A DNA stretch of 5,478 nucleotides from Thermoplasmata archaeon. GTDB taxonomy: Archaea; Thermoplasmatota; E2; UBA202; JdFR-43. Positions 1-4,624 of the stretch are shown here, piece by piece. A program made the position numbers and the translations under genes. The stretch is from the NCBI GenBank assembly GCA_021163175.1, contig JAGGXG010000066.1:1-5478 (forward strand), given 5' to 3'. The notes below the pieces were generated by a model. The model was not told the DNA's origin. It saw nothing but the letters and a program-made list of their open reading frames with translations, and ran no database searches. Every line of letters starts with the position of its first letter. Positions within the stretch are counted from its first letter, which is position 1.

Positions 1-17
1 CACTAGACCACGAGCCC
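1..17 (-). tRNA. 5' part of a tRNA gene cut by the left window edge
   Basis: Read on the minus strand from 17 down to 1, the sequence GGGCTCGTGGTCTAGTG has the form of a tRNA 5' end: a 7-base acceptor strand, T8, G9 and the start of a D arm with the usual TAG in the loop. A TATA-like box lies about 25 bases upstream, as for the three complete tRNA genes beside it. The anticodon lies outside the window, so the amino acid cannot be named. The pairing partner of the acceptor strand is also missing, so the call rests on pattern and context only. Confidence 0.6.
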
Positions 18-36
18 TGATAGAAAATATTCCAGC

Positions 37-46
37 ATTTTTAAAT
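37..46 (-). promoter_or_regulatory. TATA-like box for the partial tRNA
   Basis: The run atttttaaat is centred about 25 bases before the first base of the partial tRNA at 17. That is the distance expected for an archaeal TBP site. The bases from 18 to 52 hold nothing else that I can support. Confidence 0.45.
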
Positions 47-52
47 GTTTAG

Positions 53-127
53 CGGGCGCGGCGGGATTCGAACCCGCGATCACTGGCTTAGAAGGCCAGT
101 GCCATATCCTGGCTAGGCCACGCGCCC
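53..127 (-). tRNA. tRNA-Arg(TCT)
   Basis: This is a complete 75-base tRNA on the minus strand. The acceptor strand at 127-121 (GGGCGCG) pairs with 60-54 (CGCGCCC), followed by discriminator G at 53. The anticodon stem CTGGC/GCCAG encloses the loop CTTCTAA, giving anticodon TCT (92-90), which reads AGA/AGG arginine codons. The T arm is GCGGG-TTCGAAT-CCCGC. No CCA is encoded, so it must be added after transcription. There is no intron. AGA and AGG are common in the protein genes of this window, so this should be a heavily used arginine tRNA. Confidence 0.96.
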
Positions 128-136
128 CACCAAGGT

Positions 137-142
137 AAAAAA
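137..142 (-). terminator. Possible oligo-T termination signal after tRNA-Ile
   Basis: On the minus strand there is a run of six T, about 30 bases after the 3' end of tRNA-Ile and just before tRNA-Arg. Archaeal RNA polymerase often stops at such T runs. It overlaps an imperfect inverted repeat (ccacc 127-131 with ggtgg 143-147). A T5 run at 155-159, also on the minus strand, is an alternative stop but falls in the tRNA-Arg TATA box. The call is weak because T runs are common in this AT-rich spacer. Confidence 0.25.
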
Positions 143-150
143 GGTGGTTG

Positions 151-162
151 TTTTAAAAATTT
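151..162 (-). promoter_or_regulatory. TATA-like box for tRNA-Arg
   Basis: The segment ttttaaaaattt is centred about 28-29 bases before the tRNA-Arg 5' end at 127, the spacing expected for a TBP site. It lies in the 42-base spacer between tRNA-Ile and tRNA-Arg, so tRNA-Arg probably has its own promoter and is not only co-transcribed. Confidence 0.5.
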
Positions 163-169
163 AACGAGA

Positions 170-290
170 TGGGCCCGCGGAGATTTGAACTCCGGACCTC
201 TCGGTTTCTACAAGCCTTGTAAAGCCCTTTTATAAAGGGTTCACATGCCCTTATCAGCCGAGCGCTCCGACCTGGCTAAGCTACGGGCCC
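170..290 (-). tRNA. tRNA-Ile(GAT) with a 37/38 intron
   Basis: This is a minus-strand tRNA of 121 bases including an intron; the mature length is 75. Acceptor GGGCCCG at 290-284 pairs with CGGGCCC at 177-171, followed by discriminator A at 170. The anticodon stem is CTCGG (262-258) with CCGAG (204-200), and the loop bases are CTGATA before the intron and A after it. The anticodon is GAT (255-253), which reads ATC and ATT. The T arm is CGGAG-TTCAAAT-CTCCG and the variable loop is AGGTC. No CCA is encoded. The intron sits one base 3' of the anticodon, the standard archaeal site, so splicing endonuclease and RNA ligase are needed for a working tRNA. Confidence 0.94.
206..251 (-). other. tRNA-Ile intron (46 bases)
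   Basis: The intron is bounded by A37 (252) and A38 (205) of tRNA-Ile. Read on the minus strand it can form a hairpin CCCTTT-ATA-AAAGGG (239-225), extended through a one-base bulge by GTGAA (244-240) with TTTAC (223-219). At the splice junctions, C32-T33-G34 can pair with the TAG just before the last bases of the intron (C-G, T-A and a G-T wobble), and AAG (251-249 side) can pair with CTT. This gives a relaxed bulge-helix-bulge with a central helix of about three pairs rather than a perfect four. The exact cut could slide by one base because A occurs on both sides. Confidence 0.85.
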
Positions 291-310
291 TGCCTTAAAA
301 TGCAATTTTC

Positions 311-323
311 ATTTATTTATTTT
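311..323 (-). promoter_or_regulatory. TATA-like box for tRNA-Ile
   Basis: The AT-only stretch atttatttatttt is centred about 27 bases before the tRNA-Ile 5' end at 290. On the minus strand it reads AAAATAAATAAAT. The T-rich minus-strand bases at 326-335 just beyond it could end transcription of the initiator tRNA. Confidence 0.45.
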
Positions 324-335
324 TTGAAAAAGAAA

Positions 336-410
336 TAGCGGGGCGTGGATTTGAACCACGGATCTTCGGGTTATGAGCCCGACGGGTTTTCCTGACTACC
401 CCACCCCGCT
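336..410 (-). tRNA. Initiator tRNA-Met(CAT)
   Basis: This is a complete 75-base minus-strand tRNA. Acceptor AGCGGGG (410-404) pairs with CCCCGCT (343-337), followed by discriminator A at 336. The anticodon loop CTCATAA gives CAT at 375-373. Two features mark it as the initiator rather than the elongator: the A1:U72 acceptor pair, and an anticodon stem (TCGGG/CCCGA) with three consecutive G:C pairs next to the loop. The T arm is CGTGG-TTCAAAT-CCACG. There is no intron and no encoded CCA. It is transcribed away from the Fe-S carrier gene on its right. Confidence 0.94.
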
Positions 411-431
411 ATTCAAACTTATAGAAGCTTG

Positions 432-445
432 AAATATAAATTTTA
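432..445. promoter_or_regulatory. Candidate divergent TATA element
   Basis: The segment aaatataaatttta lies between two oppositely oriented genes. On the minus strand it reads TAAAATTTATATTT and is centred about 28 bases before the initiator tRNA 5' end at 410. On the plus strand the same block (gaaatataaatt) would place transcription start near 465, shortly before the ATG codons at 480 and 498. One or two overlapping TBP sites are possible. The plus-strand use is an inference from spacing; the minus-strand use is better supported because the tRNA 5' end is fixed. Confidence 0.5.
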
Positions 446-479
446 CTATCTTGATTTAGGCAGTGGCAAATTATTTAAG

Positions 480-725
480 ATGGAATTATTTAACAACATG
501 CTTAAAGAAAAAGCGGAGGAAGTGATCTCGCAGATAAGACCAATGCTCCAGGCGGATGGTGGCGATATAGAGATTGTTGAGTTGGATGAAAAGAAAGGTA
601 TTGTGAAAGTTCGCCTCATTGGAACATGCCATGGATGCCCCTATGCACAGATAACCATAAAAAATGGAGTGGAGCGATACTTGAAGGAAAAAATACCTGA
701 AATCAAAAGCGTGGAAACTGTATGA
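480..725 (+). CDS. NifU C-terminal-domain (NFU) Fe-S carrier protein
   Basis: This small cytosolic protein (81 residues from this start) matches the NFU domain that carries and transfers Fe-S clusters. The conserved opening is visible as EEVISQIRPMLQADGGDIEI (about residues 13-32), and the cluster-binding CxxC is C50-H-G-C53 in the segment GTCHGCPYAQ. Two such domains normally share one [4Fe-4S] cluster between their CxxC motifs. The frame stays open upstream to a TTG at 429, but that codon precedes the likely TATA box, so I chose ATG 480. ATG 498 (75 residues, beginning MLKEKAEEV) fits family starts equally well. No clear SD is seen, which fits a short-leader first gene. It overlaps the next gene by ATGA at 722-725, implying translational coupling to a transporter-like gene. 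Confidence 0.9.
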   Translation: MELFNNMLKEKAEEVISQIRPMLQADGGDIEIVELDEKKGIVKVRLIGTCHGCPYAQITIKNGVERYLKEKIPEIKSVETV

Positions 726-1564
726 AATTTTTATCGAGCTTCACCTTTGTTGTTGGTATAGCTGTAGTATCTGGCTTTATTGTTGGCAAGGTTCCATATG
801 GAAATGAAATTGCAACAGTTGCTTTAATAATAGCCATGACCCTATCAATTTCAAACATATCCTTTAAACTATCCGACTTCGATAAAAAGAAGGTTGGAAT
901 CGCCCTCGCGATAAACTATATTTTTCTCACAGGCGTTATCCTCGCATTTTCCATACCATTCCGCCACACCATTTTCTTCAGCGGCATGGTGGCGATGGCG
1001 GCCGCCCCGCCAGCCGTGGCTGTGCTTCCTCTAACAAGAATTGCAGGCGGGAATGAGCGTCTTTCCTTATTTGCCCTCGTTTTAAGCTATATTGCCGCCA
1101 TCTTCATCATGCCATTCCTCATTTACATTTTCCTTGCAAAGCTCGTCAGCATCTTCGATTTGCTCAAAAGCGTCGCTCTCCTTATATTGCTTCCCATGCT
1201 ATTATCGAGGTTTGTGAAAAAAGATGTTTCAAATGAAGTGATAAATGCTTTCTTTTTCTTTGTTATCTTTCCCATAATTGGGGCAAACCGCAATCTTTTC
1301 TTAACTGATGCCAAAATACTTGCCATACTTTCGATTTTAATGGCTTTAAGAACCATTGGAAGTGGGGCTCTCGTCAAAAAAGTAATGAAAAAATTTGGAG
1401 AGAGGGATGCCATCTCTTATTCAATGTTTGCAGCTTTTAAAAATGAGGGGCTTGTCATGATTCTGTCTGCATCTCTTTTCGGCGGAGAAGCTGCCATTCC
1501 AGCAATATTGGCAACACTTTTTGAACTTGGATGGGTTGCCATAGTGGAGGCAGGAGTTTTATAA
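722..1564 (+). CDS. BASS-fold (bile acid:sodium symporter superfamily) membrane protein
   Basis: This is a 280-residue, very hydrophobic protein with about nine or ten membrane helices, a little short for the family. Two stretches identify the fold. AAPPAVAVLPLTRIAGG-NERLS (residues 94-115) matches the broken fourth helix that in typical members reads roughly PGG-T-ASN...LA-G-(N/D)-ALS. FAAFKNEGLVMILSASLF (236-253) matches the broken ninth helix, usually E-x-G-x-Q-N-x-G-L. At the sodium-coordinating positions, however, Ser-Asn is replaced by V101-L102 and the Glu and Gln by F236 and K240. Uptake of an organic anion coupled to sodium is therefore doubtful; substrate and ion are unknown. It starts inside the stop of the Fe-S carrier gene. 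About 74 non-coding bases follow before the next operon. Confidence 0.75.
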   Translation: MKFLSSFTFVVGIAVVSGFIVGKVPYGNEIATVALIIAMTLSISNISFKLSDFDKKKVGIALAINYIFLTGVILAFSIPFRHTIFFSGMVAMAAAPPAVAVLPLTRIAGGNERLSLFALVLSYIAAIFIMPFLIYIFLAKLVSIFDLLKSVALLILLPMLLSRFVKKDVSNEVINAFFFFVIFPIIGANRNLFLTDAKILAILSILMALRTIGSGALVKKVMKKFGERDAISYSMFAAFKNEGLVMILSASLFGGEAAIPAILATLFELGWVAIVEAGVL

Positions 1565-1597
1565 TTTTCCATGATGCGTATAATTAAACATTGAAGA

Positions 1598-1612
1598 AAA
1601 ATTTTTAAATCT
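1598..1612 (+). promoter_or_regulatory. Promoter of the pilin-like operon
   Basis: In the 74-base spacer after the BASS-fold gene, the stretch aaaatttttaaatct follows the purine-rich gaag, resembling BRE plus TATA. Its centre near 1605 puts transcription start at about 1630, giving a leader of about ten bases before ATG 1639. GGTGG at 1630-1634, four bases before the start codon, would serve as ribosome binding site if included in the leader. This is the only gap of this size before the right edge, so it likely drives the whole gene run. Confidence 0.5.
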
Positions 1613-1638
1613 ATAACGGTTATTAAGCCGGTGGAAAA

Positions 1639-2103
1639 ATGTGGGGAGGTTTCATAAGAGATAAGAGAGGTATAGAAGGGCTTCCAATGCGTTTAATAAT
1701 TATTGTTGTAGTAGCTGCTGTAGTTCTTGCTGCTATTTTAGCGATGATTCCGAAAACAAAAGGCAATTTATCCGTGGAATGTGTTTCCGTAGACGGAACC
1801 GATGGAAATCTTAAACGAGTCACATCATCGGGAGAAGATGAACTGCCCGTTGGAGATTTTGAAGTAAAGGTCAAGGTTACAGATGATAAAGGCAATCCTG
1901 TTAAAGGAGCTTCCGTTACTCTTACTGGCGCGCACGGCGCAGGCTCGGGCAAAACAGATGGAAACGGAATAGCAACCATAACGGTTTCAGGAGTAAAACT
2001 TGATGCAAATGAGGATACAGATAGCATGAAAGTAACGGTGACTGCGCCTGGTTACCATAAATATGAGGAAGATAATTTTGTTATAATAGCAAGAACTGGT
2101 TAA
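1639..2103 (+). CDS. Pilin-like protein with an Ig-like domain (first of pair)
   Basis: This 154-residue protein has class III signal peptide architecture: basic N-region RDKRG ending at G11, predicted cleavage before I12, then EGLP and one hydrophobic helix (about 18-37). After cleavage the helix would form the filament core or anchor, leaving the rest outside. Residues about 70-150 look like a carboxypeptidase-regulatory or bacterial Ig-like beta sandwich: FEVKVKVTDDKGNPVKGASV, then SGKTDGNGIATITV, then KVTVTAPGYHKYE. Such folds are common in surface adhesins. It heads the operon behind a TATA-like box, and its stop abuts the next ATG. The same order of elements recurs in the next gene. It could be a membrane-anchored surface protein rather than a filament subunit. 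No named family is recognised. Confidence 0.8.
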   Translation: MWGGFIRDKRGIEGLPMRLIIIVVVAAVVLAAILAMIPKTKGNLSVECVSVDGTDGNLKRVTSSGEDELPVGDFEVKVKVTDDKGNPVKGASVTLTGAHGAGSGKTDGNGIATITVSGVKLDANEDTDSMKVTVTAPGYHKYEEDNFVIIARTG

Positions 2104-2514
2104 ATGGAAGGATTTAACAGTGAAGGAGTTATCGGGTTGCCTCTAAAAATGGTAGTTTCCATAGTGATTGGTGGAGTGGCTCTTTCAGCGGTTTTGTATT
2201 TCCTTTCGTCTCAATGTATTTATCCGAGAGAACTGGATGTGCAATGGGATCCTTTGGTAATAGAGAATGAGAAAATGAGTGAAATACAGGTTGAAGTAAA
2301 ATCGGATGGAAAAGCAATTGAGAGGGCGAATATTGTAATAATTGGGCTTGGAAATGCATCATCAGGGAAAACAGATGAAAATGGTCAGGCTACATTATAT
2401 TTTACCCCCCATATGAAAGGAAGGAGTGAGGGATATGTGAGTATAAGAGTAACTGCAGGAAGATGTTATAAAACATTTGTTGAAAAAAATGCAATAAAGG
2501 TTGTGGAAAAATGA
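2104..2514 (+). CDS. Pilin-like protein with an Ig-like domain (second of pair)
   Basis: This 136-residue protein starts on the base after the previous stop (TAAATG). Its N-region NSEG ends at G8, with predicted cleavage before V9, then IGLP and a hydrophobic helix (about 15-36). Unlike its neighbours it lacks a Lys or Arg directly before the Gly, so processing is less certain. The outer domain (about 44-134) has the strand pattern IQVEVKSDGKAIERANIVII, then SSGKTDENGQATLYFTP, then YVSIRVTAGRCYKTF. The central motif is shared with the preceding protein, so the two look like diverged tandem paralogs. Only two cysteines occur, C38 just outside the helix and C121 near the end, which could form a disulfide tying the C-terminus to the base of the domain. 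It overlaps the next gene by ATGA. Confidence 0.8.
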   Translation: MEGFNSEGVIGLPLKMVVSIVIGGVALSAVLYFLSSQCIYPRELDVQWDPLVIENEKMSEIQVEVKSDGKAIERANIVIIGLGNASSGKTDENGQATLYFTPHMKGRSEGYVSIRVTAGRCYKTFVEKNAIKVVEK

Positions 2515-3104
2515 AGAAGAAAGAACCAGAAACCAATGAAAAAGAAATAAAGGAAATGAGTAACTGGCTTCATAGATTGCAACAGAGTATAGAAAGCCTT
2601 GAAAAAAGGCTTGATGCAATAGAAAGAAGATTATCCAATGAGTCTTTTGAGAGCTCCCATTTAATTATGAAGGAAAAAGAAAACAGGAAAGTAGATTTAC
2701 CAAAAGATATAGAGAAATTGATTAGAAAATTACAAGATGAAATAGAGGATTTAAAAAATAGAGTGAAAGAAAGAAGAATTGAAAGCAAGGAAACAAAGGA
2801 GCCAATCATATCAATAAGGAAATCAGAGCAAAAAGCAAAGAATTATGATAACGCTATTCTTGATATAGAAAGGAGACTTGAGAAACTCGAAAGAAGAAAG
2901 GCAACTGTAAAGGTGGGAAAAATAGAGGTTCCAATAGAGATAACAGGCATAGTTGGCGGACTCCTTGCATTTCTCATAGCAATTTTATTGCTTGAGGGAT
3001 ACAAAAGATTGGTCATCTCTCCAGGATTTGTTGGTTTTATCGGCATAGCGTTGATTGCTGCAACAGCTGTAAAAACTTACATGATGAATGTAAGCAGGAA
3101 ATGA
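2511..3104 (+). CDS. Coiled-coil protein with C-terminal two-helix membrane hairpin
   Basis: This 197-residue protein is the only one in its operon without a prepilin-type N-terminus. Charged coiled-coil segments with heptad spacing lie at about 12-42 (LHRLQQSIESLEKRLDAIER), 64-90 (IEKLIRKLQDEIEDLKNRV) and 114-130. Two hydrophobic helices follow, about 144-161 and 172-190, joined by a short loop (EGYKRLVISPG) and ending in a basic tail. By the positive-inside rule, the coiled coil and the tail face the cytoplasm. It is bracketed by pilin-like genes and overlaps both by ATGA. A role as a cytoplasmic scaffold or assembly factor is inferred from this placement; archaellum systems also use coiled-coil accessory proteins, but I see no homology. 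No family is recognised. Confidence 0.85.
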   Translation: MKKKEPETNEKEIKEMSNWLHRLQQSIESLEKRLDAIERRLSNESFESSHLIMKEKENRKVDLPKDIEKLIRKLQDEIEDLKNRVKERRIESKETKEPIISIRKSEQKAKNYDNAILDIERRLEKLERRKATVKVGKIEVPIEITGIVGGLLAFLIAILLLEGYKRLVISPGFVGFIGIALIAATAVKTYMMNVSRK

Positions 3105-3538
3105 GATGCGGCAATATAAAAAAGGATGAAAAAGGCGTGCTGGGATTGCCCATTCAGTATACTGTGGCTGGTGTTGCGGCGGCGGTGGCGATAGCGGGCA
3201 TGTTTGTTGCCATCCATCATTTATGGCAGGAATATGAAGAAAAGAAGGCGATAGAGGAGACCAAAAAGATTGTTGATGAGGCTGAGAGAATATATGAAAT
3301 GGGGGAAGAAGAAACAATCATAACGTTGAAAGTAGACATTCCCAGCAGCGTGAAGAAAATTGTTTTTGGTTCCCATGACAAAGCTTTGCAAAATCATTAT
3401 TATATTCTGATGGATTGGGGGAAAAATATTAGTTCATTTTCAGATGCAAAATTCGATTACTCGGTCATATATGGGGGGAGAAAAAGCATAAAAGTTGAAT
3501 TGATAAACGGAGGAGAAAAACTTGTTAAGATTGAATAA
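3101..3538 (+). CDS. Pilin-like protein, GLP type, with amphipathic helix and beta domain
   Basis: This 145-residue protein has the basic N-region NIKKDEKG with predicted cleavage after G12, then VLGLP and a hydrophobic helix (about 18-40). The helix continues into a long charged segment (WQEYEEKKAIEETKKIVDEAERIYEM, about 42-67), the way type IV pilin alpha-1 helices leave the membrane. A beta-rich end follows: TIITLKVDIPSSVKKIVFG (72-90), a YYILMDWG segment, and YSVIYGGRKSIKVELINGGE (120-139). The GLP after the cleavage site is shared with the two Ig-like pilins upstream, but the rest is not. It overlaps the preceding gene by ATGA and the next by 17 bases. Function is unknown; a minor pilin is the best guess. 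The ATG at 3106 is out of frame. Confidence 0.8.
   Translation: MRCGNIKKDEKGVLGLPIQYTVAGVAAAVAIAGMFVAIHHLWQEYEEKKAIEETKKIVDEAERIYEMGEEETIITLKVDIPSSVKKIVFGSHDKALQNHYYILMDWGKNISSFSDAKFDYSVIYGGRKSIKVELINGGEKLVKIE
3509..3513 (+). promoter_or_regulatory. Strong ribosome binding site fixing a TTG start
   Basis: GGAGG inside the end of the preceding gene lies eight bases before TTG 3522. The next in-frame TTG at 3531 would be 17 bases away, too far. This supports TTG 3522 as the start of the 213-residue pilin-like gene. Confidence 0.6.
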
Positions 3539-4163
3539 CGACGGAATAATATCATGGCTGTTGAGCCAGCTTGCTCTTTTATTAGCAGCTGCCATTCTAA
3601 TAGCTTCAATAGCCAGCATAACTTTTTACAATGATTGGCAGAAGGAGGCGGAGGCAAAAAGACTTGCTCTCAATCTTGCATCTGAAATCGCTTCAATGGA
3701 TTTAAAAACATATCCTAACTCCACCCTATACTGGATTGACTTGAAAAAAGCAAGCATATATCTTTCAACAGAATACGTAAGAGTAATAAGATATGATGGA
3801 AACATTCATAAGAAATTATTTGCTACAGCCACTCTTCTCGTAAAGCCATCCATATATAATGGTAGTGTGGGATGGAGAAATGGAGATGATTTATATAGTT
3901 CGCTCTGTCAAAAATTTTGCAAGAATGGGGATTCAAGTAAAATGGGAGATGCAGAAAATCCATTTTCATATGATGAAAAACCAGAGGTGGAAAATTATAT
4001 TGCGAGCGAGTTGAATCGCATATCAAAAGAGCTTGCCATTCGTCCGCTGCGCATAGATCCAAACAGGCCATTATACATCGAAAAAGCGTACATATATTTC
4101 AAAAAAGATGATGGCACTCTTGATAGAATTGGTGTCTTAATTGTGAGTCAGGTGAAAACATGA
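3522..4163 (+). CDS. Pilin-like protein with a larger outer domain (TTG start)
   Basis: This 213-residue protein begins MLRLNNDG, with predicted cleavage after G8, then IISW and a long hydrophobic helix (about 12-35). The mature part continues as a helix (NDWQKEAEAKRLALNLASEIASMD) and then a mixed domain to residue 213. Beta-like segments include ATATLLVKPS and, at the end, IEKAYIYFKK and IGVLIVSQV. Two cysteines spaced C129-QKF-C133 occur in a likely exposed loop and could pair or bind something. The N-region has one Arg and an Asp rather than Lys before the Gly, so it is an atypical class III signal. The start TTG is chosen because of a well-spaced GGAGG. It overlaps the preceding gene by 17 bases and the next by ATGA. 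The family is not recognised. Confidence 0.8.
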   Translation: MLRLNNDGIISWLLSQLALLLAAAILIASIASITFYNDWQKEAEAKRLALNLASEIASMDLKTYPNSTLYWIDLKKASIYLSTEYVRVIRYDGNIHKKLFATATLLVKPSIYNGSVGWRNGDDLYSSLCQKFCKNGDSSKMGDAENPFSYDEKPEVENYIASELNRISKELAIRPLRIDPNRPLYIEKAYIYFKKDDGTLDRIGVLIVSQVKT

Positions 4164-4624
4164 AATTTATTGGGGATAGAAAGGGTGTTGCTGAAGAATT
4201 TACATCCTTGCCAGCTCTGATAATCGTTATGATAGGCTTTGCTCTCTTTTTTGCAATGTTTGCCAACGTTTACATGGCCCACAATGAAAAATTGAAAACA
4301 GCAGAACTCGCGGAGGCAGCACACTACATTGCCCTTAAATTGACCAATGCAGAGAGCCCGCTAACAGATGCTCCACTTTTGATTAACAAAGAAAAATGGG
4401 AATACATGGTTAAACATGAAGAAAACATCAGAAAATATTGCAAACCCTCTTCTTACAATTATTCCATTAAAATATCTTCCCCATTTGTATCAGATTTTAA
4501 AATGATAGGAGAAAAGGCGAAAGGAGACAGGATGAGTGTTTCTATGAAAGTAGCAATAAAACTAGCTGAGGGAGATGTAAAATATGGGAAATTAATAGTA
4601 ACTGTATGGAGGGAAAATGAATAG
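4160..4624 (+). CDS. Pilin-like protein, 154 residues
   Basis: It starts MKFIGDRKG, a clear basic class III N-region, with predicted cleavage after G9 and then VAEEFTSLP. The two Glu at 12-13, three and four residues into the mature protein, are near the place where many type IV pilins carry their conserved Glu. The hydrophobic helix spans about 17-40 and runs on into KLKTAELAEAAHYIALKLTN. The outer part holds strands around YSIKISSPFV (101-110), MSVSMKVAIKLAEG (125-138) and YGKLIVTVWRE (142-152). AGGTGA (4150-4155) lies four bases before the ATG. The gene overlaps both neighbours, by four and eight bases. A minor pilin of the same machine is likely; no named family is recognised. Confidence 0.8.
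   Translation: MKFIGDRKGVAEEFTSLPALIIVMIGFALFFAMFANVYMAHNEKLKTAELAEAAHYIALKLTNAESPLTDAPLLINKEKWEYMVKHEENIRKYCKPSSYNYSIKISSPFVSDFKMIGEKAKGDRMSVSMKVAIKLAEGDVKYGKLIVTVWRENE
4608..4613 (+). promoter_or_regulatory. Ribosome binding site of the last gene
   Basis: GGAGGG lies three to four bases before ATG 4617, within the end of the preceding gene. It supports this ATG, which creates an eight-base overlap, over the later in-frame ATG at 4641, which would remove the RKG signal. Confidence 0.5.

Noticed and set aside
127..147. Inverted repeat ccacc/ggtgg as a regulatory hairpin or intrinsic terminator
   Set aside because: It has only five pairs and an 11-base loop, and one arm overlaps the tRNA-Arg 5' end; chance is likely.
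429..479. In-frame TTG extension of the NFU-domain gene back to 429
   Set aside because: The TTG lies before the likely TATA box, the extra residues do not look like the family's N-terminus, and ATG 480 or 498 gives normal lengths.
1123..1413. 96-codon minus-strand open frame inside the BASS-fold gene
   Set aside because: It is an antisense shadow of a hydrophobic gene; the protein has no recognisable motif.
1623..2027. 134-codon open frame on the minus strand across the first Ig-like pilin
   Set aside because: It is Ser/Thr/Pro-rich low-complexity translation antisense to a well-supported gene, with no domain or start context.
2985..3317. 110-codon minus-strand open frame spanning the coiled-coil and GLP-pilin genes
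   Set aside because: It crosses a junction of two coupled plus-strand genes and encodes Phe/Pro/Ser/His-rich nonsense-like protein.
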